Numbered from the stretch's first letter, positions 1 through 8,982 are shown. The stretch is 64,000 bases of DNA from an uncultured Flavobacteriaceae bacterium (GCA_938017825.1 CALIJE010000018.1:1-64000); one strand, 5' to 3'. Program-made: numbers and translations. The notes: generated by a model not told the origin, from the sequence alone.

Positions 1-2
1 GA

Positions 3-224
3 ATAGATACACTATACGATTATGGATATAATAATAATTTGGTTAACTTAACTTGGATGAACTTTTATGAAACTAAAATTCATAAGAAATTAGCAGTGAA
101 ATATGCATTTGGTAAAGGAGAAAATGTTTATGTATCTGGTTTTCCTCATCTCGATGGTTTTAATGAGAAAGTAAATATTATAAGGGGATTAAAGTATATG
201 AAGCTCCGGCAAATAAGGTGTTAG
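3..224 (+). CDS. 3' end of a partial ORF, possibly glycosyltransferase-like
   Basis: The reading frame is open from the window edge and ends at a TAG at 222-224, giving about 73 readable codons. The run KLAVKYAFGKGENVYVSGFP resembles the middle of some bacterial CDP-glycerol/glycan transferase-like proteins, but this is a weak impression. If that is right the protein stops early, because the usual C-terminal half is missing, so it may be a decayed gene. The DNA is clearly more AT-rich than the genes that follow. The start lies outside the window. Function unknown. Confidence 0.3.
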   Translation: MDTLYDYGYNNNLVNLTWMNFYETKIHKKLAVKYAFGKGENVYVSGFPHLDGFNEKVNIIRGLKYMKLRQIRC

Positions 225-273
225 CCGTTGATTAGCTTTAGCTGAATTCTTCTATAAACCATTTACACATACC

Positions 274-951
274 ATGGGCATAATAAATCCTTTTAAAAAA
301 GAATTCGACAAAAAAACGGTTCACTATCAAAAGGGCATTCAAAAAAATCTATTATTGATCTTTACCCGCAACCCAGAATTGGGGAAATGTAAAACGCGAT
401 TGGCGGCTACAATTGGAAACGAAAGTGCGCTTGAAATTTATAAGTTTTTGCTACAACATACCGCCGAGATCAGCAGAAATCTGCATACGGCAAAACAAGT
501 ATGGTATTCTGAGGAAATATGGGAACATGATATCTGGGAGAATTCAATTTTTGATAAGAAAATTCAATTTGGGGAGGATTTAGGAATACGAATGGCCAAT
601 GCTTTCAAGGAGGGCTTCGCCAATGGCTATGAAAAAATATGTGTCATCGGAAGTGATATCCACGATTTGACCACCAGCGATTTAAAAAAAGCATTTTCGG
701 TTTTGAACGATAATGATTTTGTAATAGGCCCGGCTGAAGATGGCGGGTATTATCTCCTAGGCATGACCTCTTTTCGCAAGAATGTCTTTGAAAACAAAAA
801 TTGGGGCACTGAGCAGGTTTTGGAAAAGACCTTGGCAGATTTAGAAAATGAAAAAGTACATTTGTTAGAAGTTCGAAATGACGTAGATGTTTATGAGGAT
901 ATCGTGGAAATTGAAGTTTTCGAACCTTTTCTAAAACACTTAAAAGAATGA
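274..951 (+). CDS. Arsenosugar-type glycosyltransferase (DUF2064 / TIGR04282 family)
   Basis: A 225-residue protein with the family's opening signature LLLIFTRNPELGKCKTRLA at about residues 26-44 and the acidic block IGSDIHDLTTSDL, followed by IGPAEDGGYYLLGM, typical of DUF2064 nucleotide-sugar-transferase-like enzymes. Bacterial members are annotated as arsenosugar biosynthesis glycosyltransferases, thought to decorate the dimethylarsinoyl-riboside. It overlaps the next gene by 4 bp (ATGA), so the two are translationally coupled. The N-terminus is about 20 residues longer than I expect for the family, so a start inside the ORF is possible. The function is inferred from the family and from the neighbouring ArsM, phosphorylase and second glycosyltransferase. 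Confidence 0.85.
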   Translation: MGIINPFKKEFDKKTVHYQKGIQKNLLLIFTRNPELGKCKTRLAATIGNESALEIYKFLLQHTAEISRNLHTAKQVWYSEEIWEHDIWENSIFDKKIQFGEDLGIRMANAFKEGFANGYEKICVIGSDIHDLTTSDLKKAFSVLNDNDFVIGPAEDGGYYLLGMTSFRKNVFENKNWGTEQVLEKTLADLENEKVHLLEVRNDVDVYEDIVEIEVFEPFLKHLKE

Positions 952-1763
952 CACAAAAGCAATTAGACGAATCCGCTGCTTATTTGGTCGGGCGTGGCTT
1001 CGAGGCCCCCGAAATAGGGATTGTTCTGGGTACCGGTCTCGGCAAGTTGGTCGATGAAATCGAAGACCCTATTGAAGCACACTACAATCACATTCCGTTC
1101 TTTCCACTGGCCACAGTGGAATTTCATACGGGCAAACTGTTGTACGGCAATTTTCAAGGAAAAAAAGTGGTGGTCATGCAAGGTCGTTTTCACCTTTATG
1201 AAGGATATGACCTAATGGACGTGACCTACCCGATACGCGTCATGCACCAATTGGGAATCAAAAAACTGTTTATTTCAAATGCTGCCGGTGCGATCAACCT
1301 CGATTTTAAAAAAGGGGATATGATGCTGATCGAGGATCACATCAACCTACAAGGCAGCTCTCCCTTGGCCTTCAAGAATGTAGCTGAATTCGGAGATCGA
1401 TTTACCGATATGGCAGAACCTTATGACAGGCAAATGCGGAACAAATTACTCGCCATTGCCGAACGGGAAAATATAAATCTCAAAGAGGGGGTTTATGCTT
1501 CGGTCGTCGGACCCCAATTGGAAACCCGAGCTGAATATCGCATGCTAAAGATCATCGGAGCAGATGCTGTGGGAATGAGTACAGTGCCAGAAGTAATTGT
1601 TGCCAATCATTTACGACTACCTATTATAGCTGTATCTGTCTTAACAGATGAATGTGATCCAGAAAATTTGCAACCGGTTAATATTGAGGAGATTATATCA
1701 ATAGCCGGAGCAACAGAGCCAAAAATGGTCAAGCTATTTAAAGAATTGATCAAAGAAATTTAG
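948..1763 (+). CDS. Purine nucleoside phosphorylase (trimeric type)
   Basis: A 271-residue protein of normal length for the trimeric PNP family. It shows the phosphate loop GIVLGTGLG near residue 24, the ISNAAGAIN segment, and the purine-binding block VVGPQLETRAEYRM followed by GMSTVPEVIVANH. It phosphorolyses purine ribosides in the cytosol. Inside this operon a plausible job is removing adenine from the 5'-dimethylarsinoyl-5'-deoxyadenosine made by the radical SAM enzyme ArsS, leaving an arsenosugar phosphate; that link is inference from context. It starts inside the previous gene and is followed, 35 bp later, by arsM. A short GC-rich hairpin (1772-1783) lies in that gap. Confidence 0.93.
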   Translation: MTQKQLDESAAYLVGRGFEAPEIGIVLGTGLGKLVDEIEDPIEAHYNHIPFFPLATVEFHTGKLLYGNFQGKKVVVMQGRFHLYEGYDLMDVTYPIRVMHQLGIKKLFISNAAGAINLDFKKGDMMLIEDHINLQGSSPLAFKNVAEFGDRFTDMAEPYDRQMRNKLLAIAERENINLKEGVYASVVGPQLETRAEYRMLKIIGADAVGMSTVPEVIVANHLRLPIIAVSVLTDECDPENLQPVNIEEIISIAGATEPKMVKLFKELIKEI

Positions 1764-1798
1764 TCAAATATCCGCCTCGGCGGTACTAAAAAATTTAC

Positions 1799-2764
1799 AT
1801 GAGTTATCTAGAAGCGACCAATGATCTTTATAAAGAGGCGGCCTTAACACCTGATGTAGGTCTTTGCTGCACTACAAACCCGATTTGGCAATTCCCAGGA
1901 TTGTCTATCCCCACCATAATGCAAGAAATGAACTATGGCTGTGGAAGCACGGTGTCTGCCCAGGATTTGGTCAACAACCCAAAAGTGCTTTATGTTGGCG
2001 TTGGAGGGGGAATGGAATTGTTGCAATTCGCATACTTTTCAAGACAAAAAGGAGGTGTAACCGGTATTGATGTCGTTGATGAAATGCTTGAGGCTTCCCG
2101 ACAAAATTTTAAAATCGCCGAAATCGAGAACGATTGGTTCAAAAGCGAGTTCGTAAACCTCGTGAAAGGAGATGCACTTAATCTGCCCGTAGCGGATGAA
2201 AGTATTGATGTAGCGGCACAGAACTGTTTGTTCAATATCTTCAAAATGGAAGATTTGAAAAAAGCCGTTGCCGAAATGTACCGCGTTCTAAAACCACACG
2301 GGCGACTTGTAATGAGTGATCCCACATGTGAGCAGCCCATGAACGACACCTTGCGAAACGATGATAGATTACGCGCCTTATGCCTAAGCGGAAGCATTCC
2401 CATCAAAGATTATGTAAAAGTGCTGACCGATGCCGGTTTTGGCACCATTGAGATAAGAGCAAGAAAATCGTATCGGGTATTATCGCCCAACCACTACCCT
2501 ACCGATGAACTGATCTTTATCGAATCGATAGAAATTGCAGCTATCAAAGACCCCATGCCAGAAGATGGCCCCTGTATGTTTACCGGTAAGACTGCTATCT
2601 ATTACGGGGATGACGAATATTTTGATGATAAGAAAGGTCATATTTTAGTGCAAAATCAACCCTTGGCCGTTTGTGACAAGACCGCTGCTGCATTGGCCCA
2701 AGCGAGCGACCAGATTCATGTGAGCGAAAGTACTTGGCATTACGATGGTGGTGGCTGTTGTTAA
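1799..2764 (+). CDS. arsM: Arsenite S-adenosylmethionine methyltransferase, arsenosugar type
   Basis: A 321-residue class I SAM methyltransferase. Motif I is VLYVGVGGGMELLQFA near residue 64, followed by GIDVVDEMLEASRQNF. Arsenic-binding cysteines fit the LCCTTNP pair near residues 22-23 and the C in AAQNCLFNIF. The protein ends in GGGCC, a tail I associate with the Bacteroidota/cyanobacterial arsenosugar ArsM group. It methylates arsenite to dimethylarsenite in the cytosol, the entry step to arsenosugars. The radical SAM partner ArsS is not in the window and may lie upstream or elsewhere. Confidence 0.9.
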   Translation: MSYLEATNDLYKEAALTPDVGLCCTTNPIWQFPGLSIPTIMQEMNYGCGSTVSAQDLVNNPKVLYVGVGGGMELLQFAYFSRQKGGVTGIDVVDEMLEASRQNFKIAEIENDWFKSEFVNLVKGDALNLPVADESIDVAAQNCLFNIFKMEDLKKAVAEMYRVLKPHGRLVMSDPTCEQPMNDTLRNDDRLRALCLSGSIPIKDYVKVLTDAGFGTIEIRARKSYRVLSPNHYPTDELIFIESIEIAAIKDPMPEDGPCMFTGKTAIYYGDDEYFDDKKGHILVQNQPLAVCDKTAAALAQASDQIHVSESTWHYDGGGCC

Positions 2765-2816
2765 CGGTATTCGTTCAAATATTTGACAATCCAATACGAT
2801 TGCGCAATACTTAAGT

Positions 2817-3542
2817 ATGCAGTACTTTATTTTCATATTTCTGTTTCTCTCCTGCTCTGGGCAGCCTAAGACCCAAAGTAACACCATTGCGATGAAAATA
2901 GATCATTCAGAGTGGGATGCCCTCTTGAAAAAGCATGTGGACCAACAGGGAGATGTTGATTACAAGGCCTTTGCCAAAGACAAGGAAAAGCTAACGTCAT
3001 ATCTAAAGGAATTAGGACAAAATCCGATTGCTTCAACTGCCGAAAAAAATGAAAGATTGGCCTATTATATAAATTTATATAATGCAGGGACCGTGCATCT
3101 GATACTTGAAAATTACCCCTTAAAGAGCATTAAGGATATTAGTAGACCATGGGACAAAAATTGGGTAACGGTCGGCAATTCTAAGTATTCCTTAGGCGAT
3201 ATAGAACACAAAATTTTACGTAAGATGGACGAACCACGAATACACTTTGCCATCAACTGTGCTTCCTATTCCTGTCCTCGCCTACTGAACGAAGCCTTTA
3301 AGGCCAGTACCATGGAAACCCAATTGGAAACTGCAGCGAGGGCATTTGTCAATGACCCTAAGCGAAACGCGATTACAGAACAGGTAGTAGAAATTTCGGA
3401 AATCTTTAAATGGTTCAAAAAAGATTTTACAACCAAAGGCACGTTGAAGAACTATCTGAATACGTATTCGAACATAAAACTATTGCCAACTACTAAAATC
3501 ACTTATAAAGATTACGACTGGCGTCTAAACGAGTCCCCCTAG
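2817..3542 (+). CDS. DUF547 lipoprotein
   Basis: A 241-residue protein. The N-terminus MQYFIFIFLFLSCSG is a short lipoprotein signal with the modified Cys near residue 13. The body matches DUF547: SEWDALLKKHVDQQGDVDY, then ERLAYYINLYNAGTVHLIL, and FAINCASYSCPRL with its paired cysteines. DUF547 proteins are common in Bacteroidota and often accompany arsenosugar genes; their biochemical role is not known. It lies 52 bp after arsM and 2 bp before the next glycosyltransferase, so it belongs to the same operon. Confidence 0.85.
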   Translation: MQYFIFIFLFLSCSGQPKTQSNTIAMKIDHSEWDALLKKHVDQQGDVDYKAFAKDKEKLTSYLKELGQNPIASTAEKNERLAYYINLYNAGTVHLILENYPLKSIKDISRPWDKNWVTVGNSKYSLGDIEHKILRKMDEPRIHFAINCASYSCPRLLNEAFKASTMETQLETAARAFVNDPKRNAITEQVVEISEIFKWFKKDFTTKGTLKNYLNTYSNIKLLPTTKITYKDYDWRLNESP

Positions 3543-3544
3543 AT

Positions 3545-4231
3545 TTGAAAATAAGTATCATTATCCCCGTTCTCAATGAAGAAGGTACCATCGAAACTAC
3601 CATCGAACACCTTCATCAAAGTAGTGCTGTATCGTTTCTTAAAGAAATAATAGTAGTAGATGGGGGGAGTACAGACAACACTGTAGCGGTTGCACAAAAA
3701 ACAGGGGCCAAGGTAATTTCCTCATCAACAGGCAGGGCAAAACAAATGAACGCAGGTGCGCAATGCGCCAAAGGGGATATACTCTATTTTCTTCATGTAG
3801 ATACCTTACCACCATTGCATTTTGATAGCAGTATAGTTAAAGCTATTGAAAAAGGGTTCGAGGCCGGGTGTTTTCAAATGAGGTTCGATAGCAGCAGTAG
3901 ATTTCTTAGGTTTTTCGCTTGGTTCTCTCGCTTAAACCTTAAACTATGTCGGGGAGGTGATCAATCCTTGTTCATCACCAAGAATCTATTTGAACGATTA
4001 AACGGCTTTAATGAGGCGTATCAAGTCTATGAGGACAATGAATTTATAGGGCGTTTGTACGCACATACCCGGTTTAAGATATTATCGCAATACGTCAAAA
4101 CCTCGGCGCGTAGATATGAGAAAAAGGGAATGTTGGCCTTACAGTACCACTTTGGGATAATTCATTTGAAAAACCTTCTTGGAGCTGGGCCAGAGCAATT
4201 ATATCAATACTACAGACAGCATATCTCTTAA
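3545..4231 (+). CDS. Arsenosugar-type GT2 glycosyltransferase (TIGR04283 family)
   Basis: A 228-residue GT-A fold family 2 glycosyltransferase. The N-terminus KISIIIPVLNEEGTIETTI and the metal-binding acidic pair in IIVVDGGSTDNT are clear; the later FLHVDTLPP and YEDNEFIGRLYAHT segments fit the family. The start is TTG, 2 bp after the previous stop. As the last gene of the arsenosugar operon it probably transfers a sugar or glycerol-type aglycone onto the arsenoribose (inference). Its TAA overlaps, tail to tail, the TAA of the minus-strand CpeT-like gene, so the arsenosugar operon and the catabolic locus end on each other. Confidence 0.88.
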   Translation: MKISIIIPVLNEEGTIETTIEHLHQSSAVSFLKEIIVVDGGSTDNTVAVAQKTGAKVISSSTGRAKQMNAGAQCAKGDILYFLHVDTLPPLHFDSSIVKAIEKGFEAGCFQMRFDSSSRFLRFFAWFSRLNLKLCRGGDQSLFITKNLFERLNGFNEAYQVYEDNEFIGRLYAHTRFKILSQYVKTSARRYEKKGMLALQYHFGIIHLKNLLGAGPEQLYQYYRQHIS

Positions 4232-5328
4232 GAACCTGGCCGTAGCTCTTTCTGTAATTTTACATTCCGTGGAGTCTTCAAATCACATTGAGCACGAATC
4301 CACCCTGGATTAAAACCAATACGATCGGCTCCGGGGTTACCCCATGAATAGATCAAGGTTTTTTGGGTCGCCTTATCAATTATGTAGATTACGAATGTTT
4401 CTCTATGCATTCCAAACGACCAGGTGTTCGTCATTCCAAATAGCATACTTCTACCATCAGGATATTCAAATTCAAAAGTACCCCCTTGGTCATAGATATC
4501 AATATAGTGCTCCGTAATTGTGGGTCTGCCGTTCGTTTTATTGGGAAAATCCAACATACAGGTGAAACAGCGGGCTTTTTCCAATTTATACTCGCTAATT
4601 TGTTCATCATCTGCCATGCGTAAACCTGAGTTGTACCGTACTTCTTGAAAACCAAATATATCTTCCGAAATTCGCATTTGATAGTCGATCGTCTCTGAAG
4701 AATTACCAGGATTCTGGTTACAATTCTTGTCAATCGTTTTGGCAAGAAATCCATTATGTTCGCGTCTGAGCATTAGCTCACACCCCTCGACAAGTTCAGC
4801 CGACTTGGGTGTTAACTTAGAAATTTTATCAAAATTTTCACCTGAGGCAAGAATGGGTCTTCTGTTCTTAAAATGAAATACTTTGGTTCGTAGTGCTTTT
4901 TCGGTATCATCTGGCAGCAGCTGATAAATGCATTGCCTGGTGATCTTGGTTGGATCGTTATTCTGATATTCCTCCACATAAACAGCTGCCACCCCGAAAT
5001 TCGAATTCTGAAATTGTCTTACGGAAGAATGAACCCTAAGGTGTTTGGGTTTCTGTCCTTGTTTCTGCTGCATCTTATCGATGCTTAGCTGCTCACTATT
5101 GTCATATTCCCCTTCCCAAATTTGCATTAGGTAATCTAATTCACGTTCAGGATATGAAAACTTTCGGTCTGGCTCTACGGTGTTTACCGTCCGCTTTATG
5201 GTTGTTTTTGAGGAGGTACCCATAGCGGGAGAGCTGGCATTTACTTTTTCTTTTTTCTCTTGGCTTTTTGCCAACAAAAAACCCATCAAAAAAATTAGTC
5301 CTAACACTTTTCCTTTAATGGGCATCAT
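4228..5328 (-). CDS. Exported CpeT/CpcT-like protein 1
   Basis: A 366-residue protein with an N-terminal hydrophobic export signal (residues about 8-20). Residues 70-80 read IWEGEYDNSEQ, the opening motif of the CpeT/CpcT family (PF06206), and YVEEYQNNDPTKITRQCIY matches the family's second conserved stretch; a later GCEL...RR motif also fits. In cyanobacteria these proteins attach or escort phycobilins on phycobiliproteins. There is no phycobiliprotein here, so binding of a bilin or another bulky ligand at the cell envelope is the most that can be inferred. It is the last gene of the HyuB operon, 16 bp after the SnoaL-like gene. Confidence 0.8.
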   Translation of the reverse strand: MMPIKGKVLGLIFLMGFLLAKSQEKKEKVNASSPAMGTSSKTTIKRTVNTVEPDRKFSYPERELDYLMQIWEGEYDNSEQLSIDKMQQKQGQKPKHLRVHSSVRQFQNSNFGVAAVYVEEYQNNDPTKITRQCIYQLLPDDTEKALRTKVFHFKNRRPILASGENFDKISKLTPKSAELVEGCELMLRREHNGFLAKTIDKNCNQNPGNSSETIDYQMRISEDIFGFQEVRYNSGLRMADDEQISEYKLEKARCFTCMLDFPNKTNGRPTITEHYIDIYDQGGTFEFEYPDGRSMLFGMTNTWSFGMHRETFVIYIIDKATQKTLIYSWGNPGADRIGFNPGWIRAQCDLKTPRNVKLQKELRPGS

Positions 5329-5344
5329 TAACTCTTGGTTTTGG

Positions 5345-5767
5345 TTAATTCTCTTTTTTTAGCCAATCGCCAACACCATAAGGGTCGGGGTGTGCGGCCG
5401 AAACGTGCTCGTGTCGTATTTTCCAATCTCCATCTACTTTCTTCATCACGAATGACGATCGAAACGTCGTCATGATTTCCTTTTCTCCTACCGAAATATA
5501 CAAATCGGTTACCCCACTAATCCATCCCATATCTCCAACAATTTCTTCATAGGGGCCCTCGGTCCAGATGATTTTATTAAGAGCAATAGAGGAGGTAACG
5601 AAGTCTCCCCATCCTTTCATGATCATTTGAAAACCTTTGGTGGCCAAGCGTGGTCCTTCCAAAACCACATAAGTGCCTTCATCAGGGCAGTAACCCTTGC
5701 TTATTTCAGCAATATCGTGAGCAGAAATTGCATTCCAAAACCTATGTATTCGCTTCTGTAATTCCAT
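5345..5767 (-). CDS. SnoaL/NTF2-like small barrel protein
   Basis: A 140-residue protein without a signal peptide. The pattern IHRFWNAISAHDIAEISKGYCPD at the start, and FRSSFVMKKVDGDWKIRHEHVS at the end, is typical of the SnoaL-like/DUF4440 NTF2 fold, which includes isomerases, hydratases and ligand-binding proteins. I cannot identify catalytic residues. Its ATG overlaps the stop of the upstream gene in a TAATG arrangement, showing coupling with the small coiled protein and, through it, the methyltransferase and HyuB. Confidence 0.75.
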   Translation of the reverse strand: MELQKRIHRFWNAISAHDIAEISKGYCPDEGTYVVLEGPRLATKGFQMIMKGWGDFVTSSIALNKIIWTEGPYEEIVGDMGWISGVTDLYISVGEKEIMTTFRSSFVMKKVDGDWKIRHEHVSAAHPDPYGVGDWLKKEN

Positions 5768-6129
5768 TACATTTCATTGATGTCATTCGCAATTTCTTCC
5801 ATCGACTTATCAGGATTCTCCAATTCTTCTTGCTCTTGTTGAACAATACGCAGAATACGACCGATGTATTCGGCATGCCAAGTTTGCCGTTGTTCTTCTT
5901 GCTCCTTTGTTTCTGGAACAAAAGTTTCTATTTCCTCACGGGAAATACTGCCTTTTTTCTCCAACAAACGCTCAATACTATCCATTCTTTCGCGCATCAC
6001 GGCCAATTCTCCAGCAATGGCCATGGTAATGTTCAAGACGCGCTCTACCGCAGGATCGTCATGAAAATAAGGTCGCTTGCCCTTTGGTTTGTTTGAGGCT
6101 AATTTTATGTAATCAATTTTTTCTCCCAT
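5767..6129 (-). CDS. Small cytosolic protein of unknown function
   Basis: A 120-residue protein starting at MGEKIDYIKL (6127-6129); a longer in-frame ORF exists but would overlap the methyltransferase. It is rich in Glu, Arg and Gln, with long helical stretches (ITMAIAGELAVMRERMDSIE, then a Glu-rich tail) suggesting a helical bundle or coiled coil. I see no HTH, metal site or signal. It lies 4 bp after the methyltransferase stop and overlaps the next gene by one base, so it is firmly in the HyuB-methyltransferase operon. A role as a subunit or stabiliser of the preceding enzymes is possible but unsupported. Confidence 0.7.
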   Translation of the reverse strand: MGEKIDYIKLASNKPKGKRPYFHDDPAVERVLNITMAIAGELAVMRERMDSIERLLEKKGSISREEIETFVPETKEQEEQRQTWHAEYIGRILRIVQQEQEELENPDKSMEEIANDINEM

Positions 6130-6133
6130 CGTT

Positions 6134-7321
6134 TTAATTTTTAATAGCACCAAATACATTCCAAATAGGTGAGCGCCCGTGATCTTCCGGTTCATCGGCT
6201 TTTTCAGAACCATCGTCCAAATCGTTTTCAGCCTTGGCTCCAATTTGCATAAAATCCTCTTCTCGAAAACCTGAAGACGACATTAATTCAATAGGTTCTA
6301 TATCATGCATCTTAGACCAATAAGGCTCATTGTTATTAAGGGCATCCCAATCGCGTATGAACTTCTCGAACAAACTCATATCATCGGTGTACTGAGGTTG
6401 CTCAATATGCAAGGTTAGTCCTTTGGGTTTGAGCACACGGTATACCTCATCCATAATTTTGTAAATAGATTTTCCTCCGGTTTCGTGAAAGAACATAGTA
6501 GATTGTACCCAGTCAAAAGATTCATCTTCGAAGGTGGTTTTAGCGGCATCCATTTGCATGAACTTAACATTTGTAATACCCAAATCCATGGCCCGGGCAT
6601 GGGCATATCGTAACATAGGAGCGCCTGTATCTATGGCGATCACCTCGGCATCTGGGAAAGCCTTGGCAATAGGCAGTACATTGTGCCCCATTCCGCAACC
6701 GATATCTAAAATTCGTTTCGGACTAAAGTCGGGATAAGTTTTTTTCACCCAACTAACAATTGCCTTTCCTCCCCCATCACTGTAGCGCCCTAAGAGTCCG
6801 GCGGTTGTTACAAAGAGACCTGTATCGTAGTTGGCAGCAGGAGTAACATCGTCTTCGATCAGCTCTGTATGATAACTCCCAGGCATGATATGGTTATCGC
6901 AGGCCAACAAATAGGGAGGTACCTCAACGGAGTCGTCAAGAACCAGAGAATCCTTACCCTCATTTAGTGCTCTTACCTTATCTCGCAATTCTTCTGCCTG
7001 TCGCAGAACTATGGAACGCCCTGCCTGTTGCCTCATTTCCATCGTACTGCGTCTAAGCGAAGACCATACCTGGTAATGGGCATCTTTGCTTATTGCTTCT
7101 TTCAATTCTTCAGTACTAGCCATTTTTCTTCCGTGCTCCTGTTCAAACTTTGGCTCTACACGGTTTTCAAAGGCTGTTTTATTGCCTTGTGAAACATGTG
7201 CCAAGTGTTTGTTCAAATTCGCAAGAAAATTATATCTGGCTCTTTCATCATGATTCATCTTCGGAAAAACAGCATGCTGCGCTATCTTATTATACACTGG
7301 AGGTAAGTTTCGTACGCTCAT
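6134..7321 (-). CDS. Class I SAM-dependent methyltransferase
   Basis: A 395-residue protein. The C-terminal half is a Rossmann methyltransferase: motif I ILDIGCGMGHNVLPIAKAFP near residue 205, an acidic loop VIAIDTGAPMLRYA, and FDWVQSTMFFHETGG for motif IV. The N-terminal 170 residues are helical and unlike the standard fold, possibly a substrate cap. Small molecules such as quinones, carboxylates or phenolics are typical substrates of this class; the sequence does not say which. It sits 11 bp after HyuB and just before the small helical protein, in one operon. Confidence 0.85.
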   Translation of the reverse strand: MSVRNLPPVYNKIAQHAVFPKMNHDERARYNFLANLNKHLAHVSQGNKTAFENRVEPKFEQEHGRKMASTEELKEAISKDAHYQVWSSLRRSTMEMRQQAGRSIVLRQAEELRDKVRALNEGKDSLVLDDSVEVPPYLLACDNHIMPGSYHTELIEDDVTPAANYDTGLFVTTAGLLGRYSDGGGKAIVSWVKKTYPDFSPKRILDIGCGMGHNVLPIAKAFPDAEVIAIDTGAPMLRYAHARAMDLGITNVKFMQMDAAKTTFEDESFDWVQSTMFFHETGGKSIYKIMDEVYRVLKPKGLTLHIEQPQYTDDMSLFEKFIRDWDALNNNEPYWSKMHDIEPIELMSSSGFREEDFMQIGAKAENDLDDGSEKADEPEDHGRSPIWNVFGAIKN

Positions 7322-7332
7322 AGTTTCCTTTT

Positions 7333-8952
7333 TTAACTAATATATCCTAAAATTTTATCTTGTTCAATCGCCCCTTGATCACGGTTTGATGGATTACCAT
7401 ATCCGGCACCACCGGGTAGGGTTAAAATCAGCTCTTCCCCCGGGTGCAATTTTCCCAATCCCTTGGACGGAAATTCTCGTTCCGGAATTATTTTCACAGA
7501 TCCCATTTGACCATCCTTTCCCTCTAATATTCCCTTCGCGGAGGTTACGGTCTTTTCGGCCACCATTGAAACATTAATGGGCTTATCGCCAATGTTCTTA
7601 AAACTAAAACGTTGTCCGAGGCCTCCTCTATACTCCCCATCTCCTGCCGAATTCGGCACAAGTGATTTTTCTGTTACAAGAACTGCCACATCGGTTTCCA
7701 ATACCTCGATTGGCACATTGGCTACATTGGTGGGAAAGCTCAATACATGTTCACCATCCATATTGGGTCTAGCCCCATACCCACCGTTCAAGAAAAAGTA
7801 CTCCACAAACTCTTTTCCCTTATGCTCGCCGTTTAAAACGATGCACCAACAAGCACTCCCACAATCAGACTGTACTTGATTCGGAACTGCTTTTGCCAAA
7901 GCCCCGAATACTACGGAATGGAGCATATTACCAGTTACGTTACGTGCTCCTAACGGAGATGGTTTTTGTGCATTCACCAAACAACCTTCCGGGGCAGTCA
8001 CTGTTATTGGGTAAAAAGATCCATCGTTATTCGGAACATCTGGGCTGAAAGCGCATTTAATCGGATAGGCCGTATATGCAAATGCATAGTTCAAAACAGC
8101 ATTGATACTCATATAATGAGCTCCCGATGTACCTGTATAATCGGCAACGATTTCGTCGCCTTTAATGGTAATTGTAATTTCAAAATGACAGCCTTCTCCC
8201 AGACCATCACCATCTGTATCATAGGCATAGTTATAACTGCCATCTGGTGCAGCCGATAATGCTTCACGCATAGCTTTTTCAGAAGCATTGATAACAGCAT
8301 CTGCCAAATCTTGAAGGTCGATCAAGTCATTTTCTTCCATCAACTTCATCAAAGATTTGATTCCTTGGTCATTTGCCGCGACTTGGGCTCTTATGTCCCC
8401 TATAGTTTGGTCTGCCGCACGTACATTATGTTCTAAAATATTGAAAAGAGTTTCGTTTGGCTTCCCTTCGGCAATTAGCTTTGTTGGAGGTACCATTAAA
8501 CCCTCTTCATACAGGTCGCGGGTTCCTGCACCCCAAAGTTGCCCTCCCATATCAGGGGAATGCGCTATGGTGCCAATAAATCCGATGAGGCTTTCTTTAT
8601 AAAAAATTGGAGAAACAATACCAATATCCGGCTTGTGACCCGCGCACAACCAGGGGTCGTTTGTCATGACCACATCTCCTTCTTTCCATGTATCTTCAGG
8701 AAAGTAGTCCTTTAATAGTGCTTTCGTTAAAATGGGCAATACGCCTAAAAAAGAAGGAACCGATACACTTGACTGCGCAATTGAACGTCCTTTCCTATCC
8801 ATCAATACTACGGCAAAATCATTGCTTTCGCGGGTAACGGTCGAAAAGGAAGTGCGTTGCAAGGTTGTGCCCGCTTCATCTACAATGCTAATGAGTCGGG
8901 ACCAAAGTATGCTCAGGGCTATAGGATCAAAAGTTGTAGCTGTATGTAGCAT
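7333..8952 (-). CDS. hyuB: Hydantoinase B / oxoprolinase-type subunit
   Basis: A 539-residue protein matching HyuB (PF02538): FDPIALSILWSRLISIVDEAG at the start, then VVMTNDPWLCAGHKPDIGIVSPIF, GFIGTIAHSPDMGGQLWG and a C-terminal PGGAGYGNP. HyuB with HyuA forms ATP-dependent enzymes that open lactam or cyclic-amide rings (5-oxoprolinase, N-methylhydantoinase, caprolactamase) or carboxylate ketones. It is the first gene of its own operon, and an operator palindrome ends 9 bp before its ATG. Unusually its partner HyuA is separated from it by a flavoprotein gene and a promoter region. Confidence 0.9.
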   Translation of the reverse strand: MLHTATTFDPIALSILWSRLISIVDEAGTTLQRTSFSTVTRESNDFAVVLMDRKGRSIAQSSVSVPSFLGVLPILTKALLKDYFPEDTWKEGDVVMTNDPWLCAGHKPDIGIVSPIFYKESLIGFIGTIAHSPDMGGQLWGAGTRDLYEEGLMVPPTKLIAEGKPNETLFNILEHNVRAADQTIGDIRAQVAANDQGIKSLMKLMEENDLIDLQDLADAVINASEKAMREALSAAPDGSYNYAYDTDGDGLGEGCHFEITITIKGDEIVADYTGTSGAHYMSINAVLNYAFAYTAYPIKCAFSPDVPNNDGSFYPITVTAPEGCLVNAQKPSPLGARNVTGNMLHSVVFGALAKAVPNQVQSDCGSACWCIVLNGEHKGKEFVEYFFLNGGYGARPNMDGEHVLSFPTNVANVPIEVLETDVAVLVTEKSLVPNSAGDGEYRGGLGQRFSFKNIGDKPINVSMVAEKTVTSAKGILEGKDGQMGSVKIIPEREFPSKGLGKLHPGEELILTLPGGAGYGNPSNRDQGAIEQDKILGYIS

Positions 8953-8961
8953 GATTTAAAA

Positions 8962-8982
8962 TTAGTTAACTAAGTTAACTAA
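8962..8982 (-). promoter_or_regulatory. Operator-like palindrome G (short form) before hyuB
   Basis: An almost perfect 21-bp inverted repeat: TAGTTAAC, a 3-bp spacer, then GTTAACTA, with one matching base pair on each side. It lies 9 bp upstream of the hyuB ATG in a 133-bp gap. The position, between any promoter and the start codon, suggests repression by a dimeric regulator. It is one of ten related elements in the window. Confidence 0.75.

Noticed and set aside
40-56. A further operator at GGTTAACTTAACTTGG near the window start
   Set aside because: It lies inside an open frame, the TTAA spacing is not 9, and it lacks the TAG/CTA ends.
1772-1783. Terminator between the phosphorylase and arsM
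   Set aside because: The stem is only five base pairs with a 2-base loop and there is no T run.
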